This document shows, one piece after another, positions 44,032 through 54,691 of a stretch of 64,000 nucleotides of DNA. The DNA lies in NCBI RefSeq assembly GCF_017356245.1, contig NZ_JAFMZZ010000001.1, positions 1,871,624 through 1,935,623 of the forward strand, written 5' to 3'. This DNA is from Bordetella petrii. GTDB taxonomy: Bacteria; Pseudomonadota; Gammaproteobacteria; Burkholderiales; Burkholderiaceae_B. Position 1 is the stretch's first letter. Each line of letters begins with the position of its first letter. Both the position numbers and the translations under genes were made by a program. The notes under the pieces are model-generated. The model saw nothing but the letters and a program-made list of their open reading frames with translations. It did no database searches and was not told the DNA's origin.

Positions 44032-44062
44032 AGCCTAAACCTTCCCCCCATTGGAATGTCAA
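44032..44062 (-). promoter_or_regulatory. MerR/CueR-type promoter of the P-type ATPase
   Basis: On the minus strand TTGACA, a 19-base spacer (TTCCAATGGGGGGAAGGTT) and TAGGCT. The dyad CCTTCC/GGAAGG-like arms and spacing match CueR targets. No merR-type gene occurs in the window. Confidence 0.82.
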
Positions 44063-44212
44063 GCTCTAAAGCTGGGCATTCAGCAAAACTATCGAGCCAT
44101 AATCTCGATAGCGATACCCAGACGAAAGATAGGCCACTTGTGCTTGCGCTGAATCACCACATGATCCATCACGGCTAGTGCCTTTAGTGCTTACACATTA
44201 TAATTTTTCACC

Positions 44213-44593
44213 ATGGCTCTATTACGCATACTAGTTATCGTTTTACTGACGCTGGCGGTCCCCGTTGCGACCACGGCGAGCGTACTCGCGCCTCACGCCA
44301 TGCCTGCGATGCAGATGTCCGTTCAGCCGCACGATACTGCAACAACCCAAAATTCGATGTCCGACGGGCACTGCGCAACAGATTCGGCCGATACGAAGTC
44401 GTCTCCGCACTCCAGCGGATCCAAGCCATGTAAGCCGAGTGCAGCCTGCAAGCTCTGCCATTCCTTTCCGTCTCCTCAAGCCGTCTCTTGGCAACCGTCG
44501 TGGACTATCCAGCCACACCTGCTGCTCTTGACTGATACGGCAGTCAGCACGCGCGACCCATCAGGGTTGTGGCGCCCTCCTCGTTCGCTCTAA
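44213..44593 (+). CDS. Secreted Met/His/Cys-containing small protein
   Basis: A 126-residue protein with a signal peptide (LLRILVIVLLTLAVPVATTA) and a mature part with PAMQMSVQPHD, DGHCATDSADTKSS and CKPSAACKLCHSF, plausible metal ligands. It precedes cusC by 89 bases. I do not recognise a named family; small periplasmic proteins of this type often open cus/czc-like operons. Confidence 0.65.
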   Translation: MALLRILVIVLLTLAVPVATTASVLAPHAMPAMQMSVQPHDTATTQNSMSDGHCATDSADTKSSPHSSGSKPCKPSAACKLCHSFPSPQAVSWQPSWTIQPHLLLLTDTAVSTRDPSGLWRPPRSL

Positions 44594-44613
44594 CGCTCCC
44601 TAGATTTGGTGTC

Positions 44614-44632
44614 CCGCCAGTTTGACTGGCGG
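44614..44632 (+). terminator. Hairpin between the small secreted gene and cusC
   Basis: A perfect 8-bp stem CCGCCAGT / ACTGGCGG with a 3-base loop. No T tail follows, so it may attenuate or process the transcript rather than terminate it. Confidence 0.45.
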
Positions 44633-44682
44633 AGATCGATGCGCGTCCCCGTCACGCGTAGGCCCCGTCATGGAGTTGGAGC

Positions 44683-45924
44683 ATGTCTCCTCGTTTGGAT
44701 TTTCTTACCCTGCCATTGTTGGTAGGGTGGGTGGCCGTGGCTCACGCCGCCCCGCTTTCGTTTGAACAGGCAATCTCTTTAGCACAACAAGAATCCCCCG
44801 CCTTACGCGCCGATACCGCGGAAATACGAGCCGCTCAGCTTTCGGTCATCCCTGCAGGAGAACAACCGGATCCCAAGATTGCGCTCGGCATCGACAACTA
44901 TCCCGTATCGGGAATGGGCCGATGGACCATGAATGGAGAGTCGATGACCATGCAAAAGGTCTCCATCATGCAAGACTTCATCAACTCGGATAAACGAGAG
45001 GCTCGCAAAGACGGTGCTCGCGCCGCCGTTGGTGTGGCCCAGGCCCAGCGGCGTGTTGCGCTACTGGACATTCGGCGGGCTGTCGCCCAAGGGTGGATCA
45101 CCCGGTATTACCTCGAGCGCAAAGTGGAGGTTCTCAACAATATCCACCGCGACAACAGAATTGCGGTAACGACGGCCGGCGCACAAGTCACAGCCGACCG
45201 CCTATCGCCGTCCAATGCTCTTGAACCCCGTATCGCGGCGGCTGATATCGAAGACCTGAAAGACCAACTGACGCGAGACATTTCAAAGTCCAAAGCGAAC
45301 TTGCGGCAATACATCGGCTCGGCGGCCGATGAACCCTTAATAGGCGCTCCGCCACCCATGGAAGTTGAAATCGGTGCATTGCGCGAAGGGCTAGATCGCC
45401 ACCCTCTGTGGGACTCCTATGATGCTCAGGCGCGCAGCGCCAGTGCCGCCATTCGAGAAGCCGATGCGGAGAAGAAACCCGACTGGGGCGTAGAACTCGG
45501 ATTCCAGCGGCGAGACCCGCAATTCGGCAATATGGTGTCCCTGCAATTCACCTGGGAATTGCCTATCTTTTCATCGACGCGACAGGGACCTCGCGCCGAC
45601 GCCAAACGTCAAGATCTCATACGTGTCAACGCCGAACGCGAGACAGCCAGGCGGGAACGCAGTAGCGCTCTCGAGAGCACATTTTCCGATTACGAGGCGG
45701 CATCCCGCCTGGGCCACCGTTTGGCCACCACGACGCTGCCGCTCGCACGATCCTCTGTGGACTTGCAGTACGCCAGCTATCGAGCCGGAAAATCCTCTCT
45801 GAAGCAAGTTCTGGCGGTTCGTCGCCTGCTGCTCGATCAGCAACTCAAACTCATTGACCTGCAATGGCAACAAGCGATGCTCGCCGCAGAACTCTACTTC
45901 AGCTATGGAGAGTTAGCCCAATGA
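44683..45924 (+). CDS. cusC: Outer membrane factor CusC-like (TolC family)
   Basis: A 413-residue outer-membrane channel with a signal peptide (LTLPLLVGWVAVAHA) and two TolC-type repeats (FEQAISLAQQESPALRAD, and WGVELGFQRRDPQFGNMVSL in the second half). It overlaps cusB by four bases. It completes the tripartite copper/silver efflux pump. Confidence 0.9.
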   Translation: MSPRLDFLTLPLLVGWVAVAHAAPLSFEQAISLAQQESPALRADTAEIRAAQLSVIPAGEQPDPKIALGIDNYPVSGMGRWTMNGESMTMQKVSIMQDFINSDKREARKDGARAAVGVAQAQRRVALLDIRRAVAQGWITRYYLERKVEVLNNIHRDNRIAVTTAGAQVTADRLSPSNALEPRIAAADIEDLKDQLTRDISKSKANLRQYIGSAADEPLIGAPPPMEVEIGALREGLDRHPLWDSYDAQARSASAAIREADAEKKPDWGVELGFQRRDPQFGNMVSLQFTWELPIFSSTRQGPRADAKRQDLIRVNAERETARRERSSALESTFSDYEAASRLGHRLATTTLPLARSSVDLQYASYRAGKSSLKQVLAVRRLLLDQQLKLIDLQWQQAMLAAELYFSYGELAQ

Positions 45925-47426
45925 AGGCCTCATTCACTCTCGGTCAAATCACGCTTGGCATGGTCGTAGCCGCAGCTATTGCGGCAGGCGCAGGCTATGC
46001 CCTAGCCAATCGCAACGTACCGACATCATCGGCCGTATCTACTGCCATAAATTCCAAGGGCGATCGGCAAGTACTCTACTGGTATGACCCCATGGTGCCC
46101 ACTCAGCACTTTGATAAGCCGGGAAAGTCCCCCTTCATGGACATGGAGTTAGTGCCTAAATACGCCGACGAAGGAAACGGCGCGCAAGGCATCATGATCG
46201 AACCTACCATCCAACAGAACCTGGGCATTCGAATCGTCAAAGTTCAACAAGGTCCAATACCAGGCGCTATTGAAGCGACGGCCAGCATAAAGTTGAATGA
46301 CCGCCTCGTAACCATACTGCAGGCGAGAACCACCGGATACGTTGACAAAGTCTACCCCCTGGCGCCGGGCGACGTTCTAGCGAGCGGAACACCCATTGCC
46401 GAGTTGATTGTTCCAGAATGGGAAGGGGCGCAATTAGAGTTTCTCGCCCTGATGCGAAGTGGCGAGCGCTCCCTCGCTCGCGCCGCTCGCGAACGCATGC
46501 GGCTTTTGGGGATGCCAGACGATTTGATCGAGCGTGTCGAGCGCACCCGCAAGGCGCAACCCACCTTGACAATCAGAGCCCCATCAACCGGACTGCTCCA
46601 GACACTCAACGTGCGTAACGGAATGGCTGTCAGCGCGGGAACAGTTCTGGCGCAACTCAATGGATTGGATGCGGTCTGGCTCGATGCCGCTGTTCCTGAG
46701 ACCCAAGCCCGAGCGATGCGGCCCGGCCTAGAAGCGAAGGTGAGTTTCCCTGCATTCCCCGGACACACAGTCGTTGGGAAAGTCAGCTACATCCTGCCTG
46801 AGGTAGACGCAGCCAGTCGGACGGCGCGGATACGCATCGAACTCCAAAATCCGGATGGCCAGCTCAGACCAGGTCTATTTGCCAAGGTAGAGTTTGCTCA
46901 CACAGGAGAAAAGGCCGGCCTACTTATTCCTTCCGAATCGGTAATCCGCTCAGGCAAGCGGAATGTGGTCATCGCAGTAACCGACAACGGCCGATTTTTG
47001 CCGACGGAAGTACAGCTAAACGGCGAGGCCGATGGAAAGACGGTGGTCGCGAAAGGCCTCAAAGAGGGCCAAGGCGTAGTGGCTTCAGGACAGTTCTTGA
47101 TCGACTCTGAAGCGAATCTACGCGGGGTACTCGCGCGCTTGGCGACCGACAGCTCGGCTGCAGCAACACCTTCCGCCGGGCCAACAACCGGTGCCAGCCA
47201 CCACAAGGCGACGGGCACAGTGAAAACCATTACGCCGACAGATATAACCATATCGCACGGCCCCGTCCCATCGATAGGCTGGCCCGCCATGACAATGACG
47301 TTCAAAGTGATCGATCCCGGGCTGACGCGGGATATCAAGACTGGCGAGGCAGTCGCATTCCAATTCGTTCAAGAAGAGGACAGCTATGTGGTCCAGACCA
47401 TCCAAGCCTCGGGAGCATCTCGATGA
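45921..47426 (+). CDS. cusB: RND periplasmic adaptor CusB with C-terminal CusF-like domain
   Basis: A 501-residue membrane fusion protein. Residues 45-80 are a heavy-metal-binding segment ([32 protein letters not shown]); the barrel-sandwich and beta-barrel follow. The last 75 residues ([20 protein letters not shown]) are a CusF-type copper-binding domain, so the chaperone is fused to the adaptor. A separate CusF is encoded downstream. The ATG at 45921 overlaps the cusC stop. Confidence 0.92.
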   Translation: MKASFTLGQITLGMVVAAAIAAGAGYALANRNVPTSSAVSTAINSKGDRQVLYWYDPMVPTQHFDKPGKSPFMDMELVPKYADEGNGAQGIMIEPTIQQNLGIRIVKVQQGPIPGAIEATASIKLNDRLVTILQARTTGYVDKVYPLAPGDVLASGTPIAELIVPEWEGAQLEFLALMRSGERSLARAARERMRLLGMPDDLIERVERTRKAQPTLTIRAPSTGLLQTLNVRNGMAVSAGTVLAQLNGLDAVWLDAAVPETQARAMRPGLEAKVSFPAFPGHTVVGKVSYILPEVDAASRTARIRIELQNPDGQLRPGLFAKVEFAHTGEKAGLLIPSESVIRSGKRNVVIAVTDNGRFLPTEVQLNGEADGKTVVAKGLKEGQGVVASGQFLIDSEANLRGVLARLATDSSAAATPSAGPTTGASHHKATGTVKTITPTDITISHGPVPSIGWPAMTMTFKVIDPGLTRDIKTGEAVAFQFVQEEDSYVVQTIQASGASR

Positions 47427-50400
47427 TAGAGAAACTCATACGGTGGTCTATCAACAATCGGTTCCTGGTGCTCTTGGCCACACTCTTTCTATTCTTTTGG
47501 GGACTCTGGGCAATCAAGAATGCGCCCATCGATGCACTGCCAGACCTCTCCGACGTCCAGGTCATCGTCCGCACCACGTATCCCGGGCAAGCGCCTCAAA
47601 TTGTAGAGAACCAGGTCACATATCCCCTGGCCACAACCATGCTTTCGGTCCCCGGGGCCAAGACCGTACGGGGCTACTCCTTCTTTGGCGACTCGTTCGT
47701 ATACATCATCTTCGAGGACGGAACTGATCTCTACTGGGCACGCTCCAGGGTGCTCGAATACTTGAACCAAGTTCAAGGGCGACTGCCCGCCACGGCAAAG
47801 CCATCTTTGGGCCCGGACGCCACCGGAGTCGGCTGGATATACGAATATGCGTTGGTCGACCGGTCCGGAAATCATGACCTCTCACAGCTACGAGGACTTC
47901 AAGACTGGTTCTTGAAATATGAACTGAAGAGTGTGCCGGATGTCGCTGAAGTCGCGTCGATCGGAGGCATGGTAAAGCAATATCAGATCGTGATTGATCC
48001 GATAAAACTCGCGGCATTCGGCGTGACTCAGGATCAGGTCATCCAGGCCGTACGCGCCTCAAATCAGGAAGTGGGCGGCTCCGTTCTGGAGCTTGCCGAG
48101 GCCGAATACATGGTACGCGCCTCAGGATATCTCGCAAGCCTGGAAGACTTTCGGAATATTCCTCTGGCGGTCAAATCGGGCGGAACACCCATTCTGCTTG
48201 GCGACGTGGCCACGATCCAGCTAGGGCCCGAAATACGACGCGGGATTGCCGAGCTCAACGGCGAGGGTGAAACCGCCGGCGGCGTGGTGATCCTTCGCTC
48301 GGGCAAGAACGCCCGACAGGCCATATCCGCGGTCAAGGCGAAGTTGGACGAGCTCAAGGCGAGCCTGCCGCCTGGCGTGGAAATCGTACCCACGTATGAC
48401 CGCAGCAAACTGATTGATCGCGCAATCGAAAACCTCACATCCAAACTCATCGAAGAGTTCATTGTCGTTGCTCTCGTATGCGCGATCTTTCTTTGGCATT
48501 TGAGGTCTGCGCTGGTGGCGATTATTTCTCTGCCTCTTGGAGTGCTAACCGCCTTCATCATCATGCATTATCAAGGCGTGAGCGCAAATATCATGTCGCT
48601 TGGCGGCATCGCGATTGCCATTGGCGCCATGGTGGATGCAGCAGTCGTGATGATTGAGAACGCTCACAAGCACGTCGAGACATGGCGCCACGAGCACCTG
48701 GGACAAGAGCTCAGGGGCGAAGCGCACTGGCGGGTAATGGCCAACGCGGCAGCTGAAGTAGGGCCGGCGCTATTCTTCAGCCTACTGATCATTACGCTAT
48801 CGTTCATCCCCGTTTTTACCCTCCAAGCGCAAGAAGGTCGCTTATTTGGCCCTCTGGCGTTTACCAAAACCTACGCCATGGCCGGTGCAGCTGGACTGGC
48901 CGTCACACTTGTCCCAGTATTAATGGGTTACTGGATTCGAGGGCGCATTCCGCCAGAGGAAAAGAATCCGCTTAACCGATTCTTGATACGAATCTATCGG
49001 CCTTTGCTTGATGCCGTACTGAGAAGGCCTCGCACAACTCTTGCTGCGGCGTTGATCATCCTGCTAACCGCGATATGGCCCGCAACACGCCTTGGCGGTG
49101 AATTTCTGCCGCCCTTAGACGAAGGCGACCTACTCTACATGCCATCTGCTTTGCCGGGCCTGTCGGCTTCGAAGGCATCCGAGCTCCTTCAGCTGACCGA
49201 CAGGATGATCAGGACGGTACCAGAGGTGGCGAGCGTATTCGGCAAGGCGGGCCGCGCCGAGACAGCCACGGATCCTGCTCCGCTTGAGATGTTTGAGACG
49301 ACGGTCCAACTCAAACCACACGATCAATGGCGCCCAGGAATGACCGTCGACAAGCTGATCCAAGCGCTCGACGATGCGGTCAAAGTTCCCGGGCTTGCCA
49401 ACATATGGGTTCCGCCTATTCGCAACCGGCTGGACATGTTGGCTACAGGCATAAAAAGTCCTATCGGTGTAAAGGTGGCGGCGGCCAACTTGGCCGATAT
49501 AGAGAGCGTAGCGCTCGCTATCGAGCAGGTCGCCAAGACAGTCCCAGGAGTAAGTTCCGCTTTGGCCGAACGCCTCACAGGAGGTCGTTATGTCGACGTC
49601 CAAGTTGATCGCATCTCCGCCGCACGCTATGGGCTGAGTATTGCCGATGTGCAGTCGGTCGTGTCAGCCGCAGTGGGTGGAGAAAATATCGGGGAGACCG
49701 TAGAAGGCCTGGCACGCTATCCGATCAATGTCCGCTATCCCCGAGAAATACGAGACTCGGTCGAAGGCCTTCGCAACCTCCCCATGTTTACCAGCAATGG
49801 CCAGCAGATCACATTGGGAACGGTTGCACGTATCGCTATCGAGAACGGGCCGCCGATGCTCAAGAGCGAGAATGCCAGGCCGACAGGCTGGGTCTACATC
49901 GACGTACGAGGACGCGACCTGGCCTCCGTGGTCTCAGACCTACGCCATGCGGTTGCACAACAAGTAGCGCTCAAACCGGGCATGAGCATCTCGTTCTCTG
50001 GGCAGTTCGAATATATGGAGCGCGCCACGGCCCGTCTGACCCTTGTGATACCCGCTACGCTATTGATCATTTTTGTCCTGCTTTATCTGACATTTCGACG
50101 ATTCGATGAAGCACTTCTCATCATGGCCACACTTCCTTTCGCGCTGGTCGGTGGTGTCTGGTTCCTGTATCTCCTGAACTATCACTTATCCGTTCCGGCA
50201 GGCATCGGATTCATCGCTCTTGCTGGTGTATCGGCCGAATTCGGCGTGGTGATGCTTTTTTACCTGAAGCAGGCGGCCGCATCCCGCCAGGACAGCGGCT
50301 TATCGTTAACGCCATCGGTTCTTGAAGACGCCATTCGCGAAGGTGCCGTAATGCGCGTACGCCCCAAGGCCATGACAGTTGCAGTCATCTTGGCGGGTCT

Positions 50401-50590
50401 GCTGCCGATTCTGCTTGGCAGCGGCGCAGGCTCAGAAATCATGAGCCGTATCGCCGCGCCCATGGTCGGTGGAATGATCACCGCCCCTCTGCTTTCCATG
50501 TTCGTCATACCCGCCGCATATCGTCTGATGCGCGGTCGAGTCAACGCGTCTTCGGACGCATCAACAAGCCCTCACGCTAAAGGAACCTGA
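47423..50590 (+). CDS. cusA: Heavy-metal RND permease CusA
   Basis: A 1055-residue inner-membrane proton antiporter with 12 expected membrane segments. The signature [19 protein letters not shown] and the [20 protein letters not shown] block with the Met residues of monovalent-metal transporters are visible. It overlaps cusB by four bases. With CusB and CusC it expels Cu(I)/Ag(I) from the periplasm. Confidence 0.95.
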   Translation: MIEKLIRWSINNRFLVLLATLFLFFWGLWAIKNAPIDALPDLSDVQVIVRTTYPGQAPQIVENQVTYPLATTMLSVPGAKTVRGYSFFGDSFVYIIFEDGTDLYWARSRVLEYLNQVQGRLPATAKPSLGPDATGVGWIYEYALVDRSGNHDLSQLRGLQDWFLKYELKSVPDVAEVASIGGMVKQYQIVIDPIKLAAFGVTQDQVIQAVRASNQEVGGSVLELAEAEYMVRASGYLASLEDFRNIPLAVKSGGTPILLGDVATIQLGPEIRRGIAELNGEGETAGGVVILRSGKNARQAISAVKAKLDELKASLPPGVEIVPTYDRSKLIDRAIENLTSKLIEEFIVVALVCAIFLWHLRSALVAIISLPLGVLTAFIIMHYQGVSANIMSLGGIAIAIGAMVDAAVVMIENAHKHVETWRHEHLGQELRGEAHWRVMANAAAEVGPALFFSLLIITLSFIPVFTLQAQEGRLFGPLAFTKTYAMAGAAGLAVTLVPVLMGYWIRGRIPPEEKNPLNRFLIRIYRPLLDAVLRRPRTTLAAALIILLTAIWPATRLGGEFLPPLDEGDLLYMPSALPGLSASKASELLQLTDRMIRTVPEVASVFGKAGRAETATDPAPLEMFETTVQLKPHDQWRPGMTVDKLIQALDDAVKVPGLANIWVPPIRNRLDMLATGIKSPIGVKVAAANLADIESVALAIEQVAKTVPGVSSALAERLTGGRYVDVQVDRISAARYGLSIADVQSVVSAAVGGENIGETVEGLARYPINVRYPREIRDSVEGLRNLPMFTSNGQQITLGTVARIAIENGPPMLKSENARPTGWVYIDVRGRDLASVVSDLRHAVAQQVALKPGMSISFSGQFEYMERATARLTLVIPATLLIIFVLLYLTFRRFDEALLIMATLPFALVGGVWFLYLLNYHLSVPAGIGFIALAGVSAEFGVVMLFYLKQAAASRQDSGLSLTPSVLEDAIREGAVMRVRPKAMTVAVILAGLLPILLGSGAGSEIMSRIAAPMVGGMITAPLLSMFVIPAAYRLMRGRVNASSDASTSPHAKGT

Positions 50591-50591
50591 A

Positions 50592-50978
50592 ATGAAGTCT
50601 CCACGTTTTACCATTCCGCTCATCATGCTTACCACGCTGGCCTCACCCGCAATGGCGGCCGGCATGCAAGGCATGTCCTCGAGCCAGATGCAACAGATGC
50701 CAATGAAGCAAATGGGAATGTCCCAATCAAGTAATTCGGATTCGACCGCGCAAAGTGCTGAAGGGACCGGAGCGATCGACGCCCTGGACACGCAGTCTGG
50801 CACCGTCAAACTATCGCATGGCCCAATCAAATCCTTGAACTGGCCTGCCATGACAATGAGTTTTCCCGTCGCGGAAAAAAAACTGCTCCAGGGCCTCAAA
50901 GTGGGGGACAAAGTGAAATTCTCTCTTCGTAATGGGAGTTCTTCGCCCGTCATAACGAAGATCACACCGACGCAGTAA
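50592..50978 (+). CDS. cusF: Periplasmic copper chaperone CusF
   Basis: A 128-residue protein with a signal peptide, a Met-rich linker (GMQGMSSSQMQQMPMKQMGM) and the CusF beta-barrel motif KLSHGPIKSLNWPAMTMSF, holding the His, Trp and two Met copper ligands. It starts one base after the cusA stop codon. Confidence 0.92.
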   Translation: MKSPRFTIPLIMLTTLASPAMAAGMQGMSSSQMQQMPMKQMGMSQSSNSDSTAQSAEGTGAIDALDTQSGTVKLSHGPIKSLNWPAMTMSFPVAEKKLLQGLKVGDKVKFSLRNGSSSPVITKITPTQ

Positions 50979-51119
50979 CCCTTCCCATGATGTGGCATCG
51001 GTAACAGGGCACACCGATGCCACACCGTCACTCTTTAATACTTCGCCTGTGTGGATTGACTGCTGTGTGCTTTGTGCGTATGGGTTCGCGGCAGCCTGTC
51101 GAAGAAGGAAGTGCTGCTT

Positions 51120-51323
51120 ATGATGACATTCGCAAGGACATTAACGTCCTTCTCTGTGTGCGTTACGTTGGCACTGCGATCTGGCAATGCTCAGGCGCAG
51201 ATGATGGGAGAGGCCATGATGGGCGGGATGATGTGGCTGATGGTTATTTTTCTGCTGCTCATCGCCGCGGTGCTTATTCTTGCCATCGCAGCGCTGGTGA
51301 AGCATCTTTTTAAGAAATGGTGA
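51120..51323 (+). CDS. Small single-span Met-rich membrane protein
   Basis: A 67-residue protein with a possible signal sequence (LTSFSVCVTLALRSGNAQA), then MMGEAMMGGMMWLM and a strong hydrophobic segment (VIFLLLIAAVLILAIAALV) ending in basic residues. Two adjacent ATG codons (51120, 51123) are possible starts. A role in copper handling is suggested by the Met residues and location. Confidence 0.6.
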   Translation: MMTFARTLTSFSVCVTLALRSGNAQAQMMGEAMMGGMMWLMVIFLLLIAAVLILAIAALVKHLFKKW

Positions 51324-51548
51324 CCTAATGGGCGAGCCAGAAAACTTGGAACCAATTCTTCATAGCTGACGAAAAAGTAATACTACTGTTGGATTGGGGT
51401 CAGGCTCCCCCTGTCAGAATTGTTCTTACGCATCCCGGCACCCAAGGCGCACATCGGATACCCCGCTTGTACGAACGGCTTGCCGAATTTAGAAAAGGCA
51501 GTGTCTCTGGATGCGCGAGGCATTACCCCTTTATTGAGGATGATTACC

Positions 51549-51827
51549 ATGAATCGACTTGCTATTGTGACCATCGCTTCTGTTCTGTTCGCCACCGCTT
51601 CGGGCGCCAATGCGGATCCCTTGCCGAGCGGTTCCGCGAACGTTGCAAATTCCTCGCTCACTCGTGCTCAAGTTCAGGCCGATCTCGCGCTCTGGAAACG
51701 TGCGGGGATGGAACGTCTTCAAAAACGAGCGGAAGTGGATCCGAGCGTCTATGCCTCAACGGATTATCGGGCTCACTATGCAGAGTATGTACGCTTGCGC
51801 TCCAATCCGGATTCCGCACGCAACTGA
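51549..51827 (+). CDS. DUF4148 family secreted protein
   Basis: A 92-residue protein with a signal peptide (RLAIVTIASVLFATASGANA) and the DUF4148-like pattern LTRAQVQADLALWKRAGMER with YRAHYAEYVRLR. DUF4148 proteins are common small exported proteins in Burkholderiales with no assigned function. The ATG at 51549 is preceded by GAGGATGATT. Confidence 0.7.
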   Translation: MNRLAIVTIASVLFATASGANADPLPSGSANVANSSLTRAQVQADLALWKRAGMERLQKRAEVDPSVYASTDYRAHYAEYVRLRSNPDSARN

Positions 51828-52066
51828 GTCTTCAATGAACGCGTGCGTCGCTAGGACATCGGGCAACACGAAGGCCGCAATGATCTTCGGTGAGGTGTTG
51901 CCCACGACTATGCCTCTTGTCTGGTGCCACTAACTAAAGGGCGCTTGAAACGTTGCCTAAGGTGAAACCCTCTTTATCGCTATCGATGGTCGCCGAAAAA
52001 TTGAACGCATCGAACAGTTTCTTGTCTATTCATCTATCGGCCAACCGTTAATTTTCAGGAGCAGAT

Positions 52067-52375
52067 ATGAACACGAAAACCCTTCTTGCCGGCATTGTGA
52101 CGTCAACTGCCATGGCATTCGGCGTGCCCGCCATCGCCGCAACCCCCGCACACGATGGCGGCAACATGAACACCGGCATGCACGACATGCAGGGCAACGG
52201 CAAGAACATGCCTATGGGGGACATGATGGGGATGATGAAAAATTGTCCCATGATGGCTCAGTTGCCTCCTGGCAACGAAAAGCTTTCGATGCAGATGCAT
52301 GCCGCAATGATGAAGGCTATGGGGGATATTCTTAGCAAGTATGCCGATCAGGTCAAAGTCCCTGAGGGCAAGTAG
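52067..52375 (+). CDS. Met-rich periplasmic copper-binding protein
   Basis: A 102-residue protein with a signal peptide (GIVTSTAMAFGVPAIAA) and a very Met/His-rich centre (MNTGMHDMQGNGKNMPMGDM, MGMMKNCPMMAQLP) followed by a helix. Likely a periplasmic Cu(I) buffer; no named family recognised. A GGAG site precedes it. Confidence 0.7.
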   Translation: MNTKTLLAGIVTSTAMAFGVPAIAATPAHDGGNMNTGMHDMQGNGKNMPMGDMMGMMKNCPMMAQLPPGNEKLSMQMHAAMMKAMGDILSKYADQVKVPEGK

Positions 52376-52425
52376 CTGGAACGTAACGATTGAACCTTAG
52401 CTTGCCCGATTTGGAGGAACCCAAA

Positions 52426-52680
52426 ATGCAATGCAGCAAAAAGACGATGGCGTATGTGGCCGTGGGAGTCGTGGCGGCTATCGCCGCAGCCTACGCACTC
52501 CTTCCTGGTATGCGTGAAACGCTACTGGGTGTGGCCCCGTTGTTGCTGGTGCTGGTTTGCCCGTTGTCGATGCTATTCATGATGAAAGCGATGGGTGGCC
52601 AAAATCAAGCAAAAGAGGCTGACCGGCCCCACGTAGACGTAGATCCGGTCGCACAAATAGGCTCGAAGGCTTCGCAGTAG
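52426..52680 (+). CDS. DUF2933-type small membrane protein
   Basis: An 84-residue protein with two membrane segments (AYVAVGVVAAIAAAYALLPG and LLGVAPLLLVLVCPLSMLFM) and a hydrophilic C-terminus. The CPLSMLFMMKAMGG stretch fits DUF2933. Such genes are common in metal-resistance islands. The TTTGGAGG site sets the ATG at 52426. Confidence 0.75.
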   Translation: MQCSKKTMAYVAVGVVAAIAAAYALLPGMRETLLGVAPLLLVLVCPLSMLFMMKAMGGQNQAKEADRPHVDVDPVAQIGSKASQ

Positions 52681-52880
52681 GATGCGAGGTCACGGAGTGA
52701 AACCGAACTGCAGAGGGTCTCTTCTTGCGTCACCTGGCATCGGCTCGGAGGCCTATTGCACTACGCCCGTATTCACATTCCTGCATTCCCGCCGATATCG
52801 CATGCTGAATCCCACAGGCACGGGCCTCACTCACAGCAGTGAGGCCACAGCCTCGCGCCTCTTCGTCTGAGATTTACGGC

Positions 52881-54068
52881 ATGAGCGCACCGTTGCTGGT
52901 CCAAACCCTGTTGGCTATCGGTGCCGGACTGCTGCTCAATCTCACTCCGTGTGTCCTGCCCGCTGTGCCGCTCAAGGTACGCGCAGTGTTGCGCGAAGCG
53001 GGCGAACGTCAGGCGATGCGCGTGACCTCCGCAGCACTCTTTGCTGCCGGATCAGTAGCTTTTTTTGGCAGCTTGGGATTGGCCACCTCCCTCTTGCAGT
53101 GGCGTTGGGGAGTGCTCTTCCAGTCGCGACCACTCCTGATTGCCATGAGCGCTCTGCTTACCGCCTTGGCCATTCTGAGTTTCTTTGGGCGCAGCCTGCC
53201 TCTGCCCAATGCTTTGGTAACGCTGCGCGGCAGACGTCTGCTTGAACCTTTCGTCTCTGGACTGGTAAGCGCGCTACTGTCCACTCCCTGCACCGGGCCG
53301 CTTCTGGGCGGCGTGTTGGTCTTTGCGCTAGCACAACCGCTTGCCAACATTCTCGTTATCTTTGTCGCAATCGGTCTGGGACTGGCGGCACCTTATGTCG
53401 TGCTCATTTTGCGACCGAGCCTACTCAAGCGTATGCCACGTGCCGGAGCATGGACGGCAGTTGTGCAGCAAAGCTTTGGCTGGTTGCTGCTCGCAGCAGC
53501 ACTTTTTTACGCACAAAGCGTGCTACCCGCCGCGTGGGGTACCCCCATATGGATAGCGCTGCTTATCGCCATACTCGGATGGGCGGCCGTCACGTTCCAG
53601 CGGGCCACAGAGCGCAGTGCCCGAACAGCCGCAATATCGGTGGGTGTCATAGCGGTAGTGCTCGGCTACTTCGGTTCTGGACTCGGCCAGTCGTCAGAAA
53701 CCGCCATCGCGTGGCAACGGTTGCGCGCTACCGATGTAGAGGCCCTACCCACGCTCGGTCGGCCTGTCTTAATGGAATTTACCGCTCAGTGGTGCATCAA
53801 CTGCAAGGTTCTGGAGAAAACGGTGTATGCGGACAGAGATGTCGTCGCGGCCCTGAAACACACTGGAACCGTTCCACTGCAGGTGGATCTCACTCGCCCC
53901 GCCCCGATTCTTGAACACCTACTCGCCTCGCACGGTGGGGTGGGCCTGCCCTTTGCCGTCGTGCTCGATGACAAGGGGCGCGAAGTGCAAGCGCTCTCGG
54001 GTCTTTTTACCAGCACCAGCCTAGTGCAAGCGCTGAACAAAACCCTGACACAGGAGAACGGATCATGA
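52881..54068 (+). CDS. DsbD-like membrane thiol reductase (beta and gamma domains)
   Basis: A 395-residue protein with eight membrane segments of the DsbD/CcdA type, with transmembrane cysteines in LTPCVLPAVPLKV and LLSTPCTGPLLGG, then a C-terminal thioredoxin domain with FTAQWCINCKVLEKTV. The N-terminal periplasmic domain of full DsbD is missing and is encoded by the next gene. It would carry electrons from cytoplasmic thioredoxin to the periplasm, probably protecting thiols under copper stress. Confidence 0.88.
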   Translation: MSAPLLVQTLLAIGAGLLLNLTPCVLPAVPLKVRAVLREAGERQAMRVTSAALFAAGSVAFFGSLGLATSLLQWRWGVLFQSRPLLIAMSALLTALAILSFFGRSLPLPNALVTLRGRRLLEPFVSGLVSALLSTPCTGPLLGGVLVFALAQPLANILVIFVAIGLGLAAPYVVLILRPSLLKRMPRAGAWTAVVQQSFGWLLLAAALFYAQSVLPAAWGTPIWIALLIAILGWAAVTFQRATERSARTAAISVGVIAVVLGYFGSGLGQSSETAIAWQRLRATDVEALPTLGRPVLMEFTAQWCINCKVLEKTVYADRDVVAALKHTGTVPLQVDLTRPAPILEHLLASHGGVGLPFAVVLDDKGREVQALSGLFTSTSLVQALNKTLTQENGS

Positions 54069-54574
54069 ATCGCCAGACCCGATACGGACTAGGCATGCTT
54101 GCCGCTATCGTGGTCGTCGCGGGCGTCGCCCTCCTGATTGCTGGCACGCTCCAGACTTCCCTCGATTCGCCTGCGGGCGGCATCACTACGTATACAGAAT
54201 TTGCCGATTCGGCCAATCATGTCAAGGCATCACTCACGAAGACGGGACAGGACGGAGTAATTACGCTGCACATTGGCGACGGTTGGCACGTCAACGCCAA
54301 CCCAGCCTCTCTAGACAACCTGATCCCGACTTCCGTACTCGTTGTGGGCGATGGCGAGGAGCGTTCAGTGCAAGCTGATTACCCGGCCGGCAAAAATAGT
54401 GGAATCAAGATCGATACAACCGATATCATGGTTTACGATGACGGCACGCGCATTCCGGTGCATCAAATCGAGATCGACGCGGGCGAACACCTCGTCATGC
54501 GGGTTCAGGCCTGCAACGATCAAGGGATCTGTCTCGCACCTGCGACGATTTCTGTCGTTCAGGAGCAAGTCTAA
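54065..54574 (+). CDS. Periplasmic DsbD N-terminal-like domain protein
   Basis: A 169-residue protein anchored by one N-terminal membrane segment (LGMLAAIVVVAGVALLIAGT). The fold matches the DsbD alpha domain, and its redox pair is present as RVQACNDQGICLAPAT (C-x5-C). The ATG overlaps the preceding stop, so the two genes reconstitute a DsbD split into two chains. Confidence 0.8.
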   Translation: MNRQTRYGLGMLAAIVVVAGVALLIAGTLQTSLDSPAGGITTYTEFADSANHVKASLTKTGQDGVITLHIGDGWHVNANPASLDNLIPTSVLVVGDGEERSVQADYPAGKNSGIKIDTTDIMVYDDGTRIPVHQIEIDAGEHLVMRVQACNDQGICLAPATISVVQEQV

Positions 54575-54691
54575 CTGCGGAACCCGCGCCACGCGGAGCA
54601 AACAAAGATCCTGTCAAGCGTAGGATATGGCGACTGCGGACGAATCATGACTTTCAACGTTCGGTAAATCACCTCAAGAGGAACATTTATC

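Noticed and set aside
45840..47430. CusB-CusF join as a frameshift or assembly artefact
   Set aside because: The frame is continuous with a normal linker, and the separate cusF is a different sequence further downstream.
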